A stretch of DNA of 5,309 nucleotides. Origin: Desulfobacterales bacterium. Lineage in GTDB: Bacteria > Desulfobacterota > Desulfobacteria > Desulfobacterales > C00003106. Under the pieces are notes generated by a model that saw nothing but the letters and a program-made list of their open reading frames with translations, had not been told where the DNA came from and made no database searches. This document shows positions 1-4,976 of this stretch, in pieces. Where the stretch lies: assembly GCA_030672555.1 (NCBI GenBank), contig DAOVGD010000201.1:1-5309 (forward strand). The letters run 5' to 3'. The stretch's first letter is position 1. Every line of letters begins with the position of its first letter. The position numbers and the translations under genes were made by a program.

Positions 1-1
1 A

Positions 2-313
2 AACTGCAAGAGAAACAATATCTCCAATTGTGAGTTTCTCTGTGGAGACATCAAAAACCTCTTGCCTGACATTGCGGAAAAACCTGATGTGATGATCATC
101 GATCCCCCAAGGGCAGGGATGCACCCGGATGTGGTAAAGCAGGTATGCGCGATCGCGCCGCAGAAGATTGTCTATGTTTCCTGCAATCCAGCCACATTAG
201 CGCGAGACGTTGAACTCCTCAAAGAATACTACCATGTAGCGGAGGTCCAGCCCGTTGACATGTTCCCGCATACATTTCATATCGAGTCAGTGGCACGGCT
301 GGAAAGGAAGTGA
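2..313 (+). CDS. rlmD: 23S rRNA (uracil-C5)-methyltransferase, RlmD/RumA-type, C-terminal part
   Basis: This is the last 103 residues of a TrmA/RumA-family RNA methyltransferase; the 5' part lies outside the window. The frame is open from base 2. The visible part is the C-terminal half of the SAM-dependent Rossmann domain: NNISNCEFLCGD (residues 5-16, cofactor-binding region), then IIDPPRAGMHP, then VSCNPATLARD, whose Cys is the family's catalytic nucleophile that attacks uracil C6. The end MFPHTFHIESVARLERK carries the Glu that acts as general base in the family. All these motifs are present, so the visible part looks functional. The family uses SAM to make 5-methyluridine, at U1939 of 23S rRNA in E. 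coli RlmD. The exact target (RlmD, RlmC or TrmA) cannot be fixed from the C-terminus, so the symbol is provisional. No clear terminator follows the TGA at 311-313. Confidence 0.9.
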   Translation, partial: NCKRNNISNCEFLCGDIKNLLPDIAEKPDVMIIDPPRAGMHPDVVKQVCAIAPQKIVYVSCNPATLARDVELLKEYYHVAEVQPVDMFPHTFHIESVARLERK

Positions 314-341
314 AGAAAGGCTTGTCACTATTTCTGTCCGA

Positions 342-357
342 ATGTGTATATACACAT
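342..357. promoter_or_regulatory. 16-bp perfect palindrome, candidate operator
   Basis: ATGTGTATATACACAT reads the same on both strands. It lies 6 bp upstream of the -35 box of the promoter that drives the truncated MNT/HEPN pair. Its position and symmetry suit a dimeric repressor site, as is usual for autoregulated toxin-antitoxin operons. No DNA-binding protein is visible in the operon itself, so the regulator is unknown. Without a U-tract it is a poor terminator. Confidence 0.5.
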
Positions 358-363
358 CTACAC

Positions 364-391
364 TTGACATTTATAGCGCCTTCGTTATTAT
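364..391 (+). promoter_or_regulatory. sigma70-type promoter for the MNT/HEPN remnant operon
   Basis: TTGACA at 364-369 is a perfect -35 box. TATTAT at 386-391 gives a -10 box with a 16-bp spacer. A perfect TATAAT at 395-400 also exists, but it is 25 bp from the -35 box, which is too far for normal pairing. Transcription would begin around 398-400, leaving a short leader before the strong AGGGGGG ribosome-binding site (411-417) and the ATG at 425. Confidence 0.6.
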
Positions 392-424
392 GGTTATAAT
401 ACCTTATAAGAGGGGGGCTTTTAA

Positions 425-601
425 ATGCAAAGTGATATCGATGTTGTTGTGGAACTTAGGAAGCCTGATTTGTTCTACCTCATAGGGATAAAGCAGGATC
501 TGGAGGAGAAGTTTCACAGGCCTGTAGATATTGTAAGATATCGTGATAAAATGAATACCTTTCTCAAAGGCAGAATAGACAAAGAGGCGGTTTATGTATG
601 A
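425..601 (+). pseudogene. MntA-like minimal nucleotidyltransferase antitoxin, N-terminally truncated
   Basis: This 58-residue protein begins MQSDIDVVVELRKPD and ends GRIDKEAVYV. It matches the second part of minimal nucleotidyltransferases (MNT) of the HEPN/MNT toxin-antitoxin family, which usually run about 90-110 residues. The DxD metal-binding pair (D4, D6) and the later VDIV carboxylate (D35) are present. The first helices and the Gly-Ser (GSxxRG) nucleotide-binding motif that normally precede SDID are absent, and a TAA stop sits directly before the ATG. The start is supported by AGGGGGG at 411-417, 7 nt upstream. In the family the MNT protein neutralises the HEPN RNase, in some cases by adding AMP to it; without the GS motif catalysis is unlikely here. 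It overlaps the next gene by 8 nt, as in intact modules. It could be a decayed gene or a shortened binding-only protein. Confidence 0.7.
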
Positions 602-758
602 CAAAGGGCTTGTTGTAGAAATATTGTCCCAGATTTATCGGGCAAGCCAAACGATCTTGGAGCGGTTCAAACCGGTCTACTATGGGCGTTTCCCCTGTGA
701 AATAAGTTTTGTCCCCTATTTCCCAAATGTTTCTGCTGTTACCGTGAAGAATGAATGA
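594..758 (+). pseudogene. HepT-like HEPN (DUF86) toxin, C-terminally truncated
   Basis: The ORF encodes 54 residues starting MYDKGLVVEILSQIYRAS. Residues 1-28, up to ILERFKPV, match the first helix of HepT/DUF86 HEPN proteins, the usual partner of MNT antitoxins; those proteins are normally about 100-140 residues. From residue 29 (about base 678) the reading bears no resemblance to HEPN and stops at 756-758. The helices carrying the RNase motif (Rx4-6H) are lost, so no toxin activity is expected. The ATG lies inside the 3' end of the nucleotidyltransferase gene, so the two are translationally coupled. A deletion or insertion breakpoint near base 678 is the simplest explanation. Homology of the first 28 residues is recalled from family pattern, not searched. 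Confidence 0.65.
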
Positions 759-832
759 CCCCGTCTCGTTATATTTAGGATGTGAACCTGGATAGACCAA
801 AATAGCCGGCGTATCTCTAAACGGAAAGCGGA

Positions 833-1423
833 ATGAAGAGAACCGACTCCCCAAATCTTTATATTATCGCAGGACCGAATGGTGCGGGCAAGACGACATT
901 TGCAAGGGAATTCCTGCCTCACTATGCAGAATGCCTGGAATTTGTAAATGCCGATTTGATTGCGAGCGGCCTTTCACCGTTTTCACCCGAGCGTGCAGCC
1001 ATCAGGGCAGGCAGACTCATGCTGGAACGGATTCATCTGCTCGCTGACAGCGGAACCGATTTCGGTTTTGAAACTACGCTGTCTGGAAGAGGCTATCTAC
1101 GCCTTTTGCGTGATTTAAGAGACCGGGAATACCGGATCAGCCTCTTCTTTCTATGGGTCAATGATATTGAGATAGCCTTGGCGCGTATTGCACACCGTGT
1201 AAAAAGAGGAGGTCACAATGTCCCTGAGGAGATTGTTCGTCGCCGTTTCCATAAGGGGTTGGCCAATTTTTTCCGGCTATATCGTCCATTAGTCGATTTC
1301 TGGGCGATTATCGACAATTCAACTTCTGTGCCCAATATGGTTGCTTTCGAAAAAGACGGTATATTGAAAATCGTTGATAAGTATCTTTTTTCTGTTTTAT
1401 CGAATAAAGTGGAGACATCATGA
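833..1423 (+). CDS. Zeta-toxin-like P-loop kinase (COG4185 type)
   Basis: This 196-residue protein has a Walker A motif GPNGAGKTT (residues 14-22) right after an initial beta strand, NADLIASGLSPF (39-50) with the Asp in the position of the proposed catalytic base of zeta/PezT, FGFETTLSGR (77-86) corresponding to the substrate-binding strand, and a basic lid segment RVKRGGHNVPEEIVRRRF (about 122-139). This is the layout of small stand-alone zeta-toxin-like ATPases. Known zeta/PezT toxins phosphorylate UDP-N-acetylglucosamine and block cell wall synthesis; for this shorter branch the substrate is not established. All key residues are present, so it looks intact. It begins at ATG 833 with only a modest ribosome-binding site (GGAAAG at 823-828). 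It overlaps its downstream partner by ATGA, so the two are probably one operon. I see no convincing promoter directly upstream. It could alternatively be a housekeeping nucleotide kinase, but the context favours a toxin. Confidence 0.85.
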   Translation: MKRTDSPNLYIIAGPNGAGKTTFAREFLPHYAECLEFVNADLIASGLSPFSPERAAIRAGRLMLERIHLLADSGTDFGFETTLSGRGYLRLLRDLRDREYRISLFFLWVNDIEIALARIAHRVKRGGHNVPEEIVRRRFHKGLANFFRLYRPLVDFWAIIDNSTSVPNMVAFEKDGILKIVDKYLFSVLSNKVETS

Positions 1424-1635
1424 CCGATAACAAAAAAGTATCCGACATGCCTTTGGAAATCCGTGCCGAGGAGGCAATGAGAAAGGCGGTGGCCAATGTA
1501 ATTGCAGATCACAAACGAACCGGAGATCCTATTGTAATCTGGCAGGATGGAAAGGTTGTCGAGGTTCCTGCCGATCGAATCGAAGTCCACGAACCGGAAG
1601 CCGACTATGGAACTCCCAAAGAAAAAAGCAAATAG
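1420..1635 (+). CDS. Small partner of the zeta-like kinase, putative antitoxin
   Basis: This 71-residue acidic-to-neutral protein begins MTDNKKVSDMPLEIRAEEAM, continues with a helical stretch (AMRKAVANVIADHKRTGDP), and then a short beta-type segment IVIWQDGKVVEVPADRI before a charged tail. The GxPIVIWxDGKVVxVPxxxI pattern is one I recall in small proteins encoded directly after COG4185-type kinases. It shows no ribbon-helix-helix or helix-turn-helix signature and does not resemble epsilon or PezA antitoxins. Its ATG lies within the ATGA overlap with the kinase stop, and GGAG (1411-1414) lies 5 nt upstream, so coupled translation is likely. The antitoxin role is inferred from size, coupling and partner. 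It is not demonstrated. Confidence 0.7.
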   Translation: MTDNKKVSDMPLEIRAEEAMRKAVANVIADHKRTGDPIVIWQDGKVVEVPADRIEVHEPEADYGTPKEKSK

Positions 1636-2040
1636 CCAGGGGAGAATACAACTCAGCTATCAGCTTCCGGTCACATGAGTCACACCTCATTCGTGGTCGT
1701 TGAACAAAGAGAAGATGGGGGGCCAGTTCAGAATGGATGGTTTGATAAGAATGTCCAAATGTCACGGACGTCCCCATCGCCCCCCCGAAACAAATTGGAA
1801 AAACTCGATCTAATTGAGCAACGCGATACTGTCTGGCGGGTCGTTGATCCGGTTTTCGGCCTATGGCTCTCAAACTACTAAGAAACAAAAAATAACCACC
1901 ACGTACGCAAAGTACCGCCACGTATTTTTTGAATGAAATATTAACTTATCTTTCAATATGTTATCTCGATCAAATATTTAGTTTTGAATATGTGATTCGA
2001 GCGTATTTTCTTTTCTCTTCATCCATGGGCAACACCGTTA
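1636..2040. other. Gene-poor stretch with mixed remnants
   Basis: This 405-bp stretch lies between the converging zeta-partner gene and the minus-strand lipoprotein gene. Apart from the ATPase-like fragment at 1792-1881, I recognise no gene, RNA or clear terminator. Around 1740-1790 there is a self-complementary core, gGACGTCc (1768-1775), within GTCACGGACGTCCCC, followed by a run of C. From 1882 to 2040 the sequence becomes AT-rich and featureless. Open frames here, such as the opposite-strand one across 1529-1921, show no family pattern. Confidence 0.5.
1792..1881 (+). pseudogene. C-terminal fragment resembling an AAA-type ATPase (COG1672/DUF234-like)
   Basis: The last 29 codons of an open frame read KLEKLDLIEQRDTV followed by WRVVDPVFGLWLSNY and a stop. 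The pattern LxxLxLIxxxxxxYrvxDPvFxxWL is the end of the winged-helix region of bacterial and archaeal ATP-binding proteins of the ATPase_2 group, usually 350-450 residues long. Nothing upstream in any frame carries a Walker motif. The open frame technically extends back to an ATG at 1675, but residues before KLEKL show no family pattern. This is therefore best read as a small remnant left by a deletion. The match is by pattern recognition over a short segment, so certainty is moderate. Confidence 0.5.
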
Positions 2041-2451
2041 TTATTTAGCCCATTTTTTGTTCTTTTTCTTGAGTTGACCCGGAGGATATTTGCGCTTGTG
2101 CTCTTTGAACCGGGTATACGGCTTATCTGTATCCATATCAATGGTGACACAGTTGCCAAGTGTTAACCGTATGTGCTGCGGCAAGGATGCAGACATGGTC
2201 CAGTTGTCTCCTTGCAACCAAAAATATACCTTTCTCGAACTATCAAAGTAAACAGAGGCGGAAGGATAATATCGATAGGTATATTTGGCCCTATGTCCAT
2301 GTGCAGGCGCATGCGGTGGCGGGCCGCCGGTTTTCAAATCCGGTTGCCAGCCGATGTTAATGCCGACCCCGGTAGTTTTACATGCACTAAAAGCAAAGAT
2401 AATAGACGCGCAACTCAAAAAAATCAGTAACTTTACCATGCTGTGTTTCAT
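2041..2451 (-). CDS. Small putative lipoprotein with basic PPGQ-type C-terminus
   Basis: This is a 136-residue protein. The N-terminus MKHSMVKLLIFLSCASII runs into FAFSACKTTG: a basic n-region, a hydrophobic core and the lipobox FSAC (Cys about residue 27), so it is probably processed by signal peptidase II and lipid-anchored. The mature part has a Gly-Pro-Pro-His linker (GGPPPHAPAHGHRAKY), an aromatic stretch YTYRYYPSASVYFDSSRKVY, a segment ending SLPQHIRLTLGN, then MDTDKPYTRFKEHKRKYPPGQ and a lysine-rich tail. I recall similar uncharacterised proteins from deltaproteobacteria and Nitrospirota; their function is unknown. The start at 2449-2451 is chosen because AAGGAG (complement of 2459-2464) lies 7 nt upstream and the signal peptide begins there, although the frame stays open further. 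It lies 19 nt after the receiver-remnant gene on the same strand and may be cotranscribed with it. Confidence 0.8.
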   Translation of the reverse strand: MKHSMVKLLIFLSCASIIFAFSACKTTGVGINIGWQPDLKTGGPPPHAPAHGHRAKYTYRYYPSASVYFDSSRKVYFWLQGDNWTMSASLPQHIRLTLGNCVTIDMDTDKPYTRFKEHKRKYPPGQLKKKNKKWAK

Positions 2452-2458
2452 ATTCGTT

Positions 2459-2464
2459 CTCCTT
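2459..2464 (-). promoter_or_regulatory. Ribosome-binding site that sets the lipoprotein start
   Basis: On the minus strand this reads AAGGAG, a near-perfect Shine-Dalgarno sequence 7 nt before the ATG at 2451-2449. It decides this start over the in-frame upstream ones, which would add an extension overlapping the preceding gene. Confidence 0.75.
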
Positions 2465-2470
2465 ATCATT

Positions 2471-2815
2471 TCAACTTTCGTCCAGAACCTGGCGAACCAT
2501 TTTATATAGTTCATGAATATTATAGGGTTTTTGGATAAAATCTTTTGCGCCTTTTTTGAGGACAGCTTGATAGTGACCGTCTGAACTGTAGCCACTTGAG
2601 ACGATAACCTTTACCGCCGGATTAATGGATTGGAGTCGGTCAAAGGTCTCAATGCTTTTTATCCTGGGCATTATCATGTCCAGGACAATCAGGTCTATTT
2701 TGTCGATAAAATTGAGACTCCAGGGGATAAAGACAAACACAGAAAGTGCAGGGGCGGCCAGTATCCCTAAAAGGATCCGATTGCGTATAGATTTATTGAA
2801 GAATTTCCTTTTCAT
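2471..2815 (-). pseudogene. Internally deleted hybrid sensor kinase: membrane anchor joined to half a receiver domain
   Basis: The ORF encodes 114 residues. Residues 1-36 (MKRKFFNKSIRNRILLGI and a following hydrophobic stretch to about 36) look like the start of a membrane-bound sensor kinase, a basic n-region plus one transmembrane helix. From about residue 39 the sequence becomes the second part of a response-regulator receiver domain: IDLIVLDMIMP with the phospho-acceptor Asp (D46), then VKVIVSSGYSSDG (switch Ser), then KDFIQKPYNIHELYKMV with the conserved Lys (K96). The first beta strand with the acidic pair, the sensor, the HisKA and the ATPase domains are all missing. An in-frame deletion in a long hybrid kinase gene, with a junction near base 2700, explains this. 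Without the acidic pair, phosphorylation is unlikely. No good ribosome-binding site precedes the ATG. It lies 19 nt upstream of the lipoprotein gene. Confidence 0.65.
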
Positions 2816-2826
2816 CTAACCGATTT

Positions 2827-2858
2827 TAGTATAATTTTGGGGCATATATAGTATAATT
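2827..2858. repeat. Pair of 10-bp direct repeats spaced 22 bp apart
   Basis: TAGTATAATT occurs at 2827-2836 and again at 2849-2858, so the copies are 22 bp apart, about two helical turns. They lie in the spacer between two divergent genes (receiver remnant, minus; MscS channel, plus). Each contains a TATAAT-like core on the plus strand and TATACT on the minus strand. No matching -35 box was found at normal spacing. They could be a tandem regulator site or simply AT-rich sequence. Confidence 0.4.
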
Positions 2859-2987
2859 AAAAATCAAAAACATGTAGAAGCTATGGATATCAGAGTAAGA
2901 AATATTCTATAGATGTTCTTTTCGGCAAAATTGGTTGGTATTTTAATAAAATTTCCATTAGCGAAACCATCAAATATGGGGGATGGT

Positions 2988-4685
2988 GTGATTAGATACA
3001 TTACAATGAAAATAATATGTCTTTCTATTGTGATTCCTCTTTTTATATCCTTTTGTTTCTTCACTGCTGTCGCATCGGCAGAATCTTCTTTTGCACAAGA
3101 ACAACCGCGTGAGAGTGAAAAGATAACGAGTCTGCAGGCGATCTTGGAATCTGTGGATAAGAAAAAAGAGGAGATCAGAACAAAACGGGACATACTGGGG
3201 AAAAGTGTATCAGAAAGGGAACGAAACGAACTACAGACCGAAATAGGTAAGTTAAAGTCCCGCATAAAGACCCTTGAGGAAAACTTCGCCGAGATTGCTT
3301 CCGGCGTTGACATGGAACTTTTTGTGGCGCGACCTGCTCGGGAATTTGATTGGTCAACGGAAGCCAAGAAGATTTTGGAGCCGCTTCTCGACGAGATCAG
3401 CAGGATGACGGCCCGCCCACGGGAGATAGATCGGCTTCGACGTGAGATTGCAGCAGCAGAAGAGAGGTTGTCGGTTGTACAAAATGCAGGGAGAAACGTA
3501 GTCGGCCTGATCAACACGGTTGCTGACCAGGGGCTTAAGGAAGCGTTGAATGATCTTGAAAAAAGCTGGTTAATACACCAACAGGATATCAAGACCCAAC
3601 TGGCTATCGCCAATGAACAACTAAGACAGAAGCTTGCGGAGAGAAAAACGTTTTCAGAGACAGTTCAGGAAGTTTTCCGTATTTTCTTTAAGAGTCGTGG
3701 CCTAAACCTTTTGCTTTCCCTTCTCGCCTTTTTCGGGGTGTGGTTTATATTGGGAAGGCTTCATGGAAGAGTGAAGCGGATAAGCTCCCTGCACAAAAAG
3801 GGGCGTACATTTTCTGGCCGGGCGTTTGACCTGAGCTGTCATGTGATTACAATGTTGGCTGCAACGTCGGCGCTTCTTGTGGTTCTCTATCTGGCGGGCG
3901 ACTGGGTATTATTGACTCTTGCCGCGATTATTATTTTTGGAATTGTGTGGGCCTCCAAGCAGGCGCTTCCCCGCTTTTGGGAACAGGGAAAATTTCTGCT
4001 GAACTTAGGGACGGTCCGCGAAGATGAACGGGTTGTTTATAATGGGCTTCCGTGGCAGGTAAAGACTATTGGCTTTTATACACGTCTTGTTAACAAAGAT
4101 CTCCTTGGCGGTGAGATCCGTTTGCCCTTACGCGATCTGCTCAACCTGCATTCCCGACCCTGGAAAGGGCAGGAGCCCTGGTTCCCAACCCAAAAAGGTG
4201 ATTGGGTCCTTTTGTCGGACAATACCCATGGAAAGGTGGTCGTTCAGACACCCGAGATGGTTGAGCTCGTCTTGCGGGGAGGAAGCCGCAAGGTGTATCG
4301 CGCGGACGACTTTCTCGGACTGAATCCTCTAAATCTATCCTCGAACTTCCGTTTGCATGTTACCTTTGGCATTGACTATCAGCATCAGTCGATCGTCACG
4401 GAGGAGGTGCCCGCCAAACTGGAGTCAGTGCTCACAGAAAGGCTGGCCGATAAGGGGTATGGGGAACACATTATAAGGATAGGGGTAGAATTTCGTCAGG
4501 CCGGCGCTTCTTCACTTGATGTGGAAGTGCTGGCTGATTTTGCGGGAACAGCCGGAGATAAATATTATGAGCTCCAACGTGCGATTCAGCAAATTTGTGT
4601 GGATGCCTGCAATAAATATGGTTGGGTGATTCCGTTTACTCAGCTTACGTTACATATGGCATCAACTCAGAGTCAATCTGATTGA
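2988..4685 (+). CDS. MscS-family mechanosensitive channel with signal peptide and periplasmic coiled coil
   Basis: Read from GTG 2988 this is a 565-residue protein. Residues 7-31 (MKIICLSIVIPLFISFC to AVASA) form a cleavable signal peptide. Residues about 45-225 are charged and rich in Glu, Lys and Leu, predicting a long periplasmic coiled coil. Membrane segments follow at about 237-257, 286-303 and 306-323; the last leads through WASKQALPRFWEQGKFLL into a beta-rich region, as TM3 of MscS does. Residues about 345-455 hold the beta domain, and FRLHVTFGIDYQHQ onward (about 454-557) the alpha/beta vestibule. MscS channels release solutes on membrane tension after osmotic downshock; the coiled coil suggests a larger MscK/YnaI-like architecture. 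The start was chosen for GGGGG at 2978-2982, 5 nt from GTG 2988. ATG 3006 is an alternative that keeps the same signal peptide; ATG 2913 would add an unlikely extension. The pore helix lacks a typical Gly/Ala-packed pattern. Confidence 0.8.
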   Translation: MIRYITMKIICLSIVIPLFISFCFFTAVASAESSFAQEQPRESEKITSLQAILESVDKKKEEIRTKRDILGKSVSERERNELQTEIGKLKSRIKTLEENFAEIASGVDMELFVARPAREFDWSTEAKKILEPLLDEISRMTARPREIDRLRREIAAAEERLSVVQNAGRNVVGLINTVADQGLKEALNDLEKSWLIHQQDIKTQLAIANEQLRQKLAERKTFSETVQEVFRIFFKSRGLNLLLSLLAFFGVWFILGRLHGRVKRISSLHKKGRTFSGRAFDLSCHVITMLAATSALLVVLYLAGDWVLLTLAAIIIFGIVWASKQALPRFWEQGKFLLNLGTVREDERVVYNGLPWQVKTIGFYTRLVNKDLLGGEIRLPLRDLLNLHSRPWKGQEPWFPTQKGDWVLLSDNTHGKVVVQTPEMVELVLRGGSRKVYRADDFLGLNPLNLSSNFRLHVTFGIDYQHQSIVTEEVPAKLESVLTERLADKGYGEHIIRIGVEFRQAGASSLDVEVLADFAGTAGDKYYELQRAIQQICVDACNKYGWVIPFTQLTLHMASTQSQSD

Positions 4686-4695
4686 CTTAAGAGTA

Positions 4696-4710
4696 GGAAG
4701 GATGGCTTCC
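4696..4710 (+). terminator. Small hairpin after the channel gene, doubtful terminator
   Basis: GGAAG (4696-4700) pairs with CTTCC (4706-4710) across a 5-nt loop, 10 nt after the channel stop codon. The stem is short and no U-tract follows, so intrinsic termination is doubtful. Confidence 0.2.
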
Positions 4711-4739
4711 GGTGCGTGACGGTTGAAATATAGGTTAAT

Positions 4740-4933
4740 AAATTCGAAATTCGAATATCGAAATCCGAAACAAATTCAAAAATCGAATATCGAATTTTCA
4801 AAACCCTATTCAATCTTACGCAGTACCGTATTCCTTGCGAATGAAGAGCACGATCTTCCAAATCATATGTTTCGGATTTTGAATTTTGGTCATTGGTATT
4901 TGTTTCGGATTTCGTGCTTCGAATTTCGGATTT
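4740..4933. repeat. AT-rich inverted-repeat element, 36-bp arms
   Basis: The left arm (4740-4775) and the right arm (4898-4933) are inverted copies matching at 32 of 36 positions, separated by 122 bp. Key words are CGAAATCCGAAACAAAT on the left and ATTTGTTTCGGATTTCG on the right. Inside are further modular copies: TCGAATATCGA at 4751-4761 and 4783-4793, and GTTTCGGATTT at 4869-4879 and 4902-4912, so units recur every 32-33 bp in each half. The middle (about 4807-4860) is unrelated. There is no transposase ORF and no clear target-site duplication; the open frames across it are low-complexity and not genes. It resembles dispersed non-coding palindromic repeats I recall from deltaproteobacterial genomes, possibly a MITE-like element. 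Confidence 0.75.
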
Positions 4934-4976
4934 TTCCCATTTTGTTTTTAATTTAGAGTTTTTTCAAAATACCTTT

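Noticed and set aside
395..400. TATAAT as the -10 box of the MNT promoter.
   Set aside because: The 25-bp distance to TTGACA is too long; TATTAT at 386-391 fits better.
363..431. Possible frameshifted N-terminus of the MNT gene: the frame reading PYKRGAFKC just before SDID resembles an RG-containing GS loop.
   Set aside because: There is no FGS motif or helix upstream in that frame, and the resemblance is a few residues only. The region also holds the promoter and ribosome-binding site.
564..854. Minus-strand open frame of 96 codons.
   Set aside because: It overlaps the HEPN remnant and the kinase start, shows no family pattern and has no ribosome-binding site; it is read as a shadow.
1213..1590. 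Minus-strand open frame of 125 codons opposite the zeta kinase and its partner.
   Set aside because: It lies antisense to two well-supported genes and shows no recognisable motif.
1529..1921. Minus-strand open frame of 130 codons across the gene-poor stretch.
   Set aside because: Its composition is rich in Arg, Cys and Phe without a domain pattern, and part of it is antisense to the putative antitoxin.
2864..3613. Minus-strand open frame of 249 codons, very Ser/Arg-rich.
   Set aside because: It is antisense to the channel's coiled-coil region; its serine and arginine excess is the complement of Glu/Lys/Leu-rich coding sequence.
4673..4956. Two open frames on opposite strands across the AT-rich repeat.
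   Set aside because: They translate the inverted repeat into low-complexity Phe/Arg/Ile-rich strings and have no ribosome-binding site.
4942..4970. TTGTTT-N17-CAAAAT as a promoter for the AOR gene.
   Set aside because: The -10 match is weak, and transcription would start at or beyond the ATG, requiring a leaderless message.
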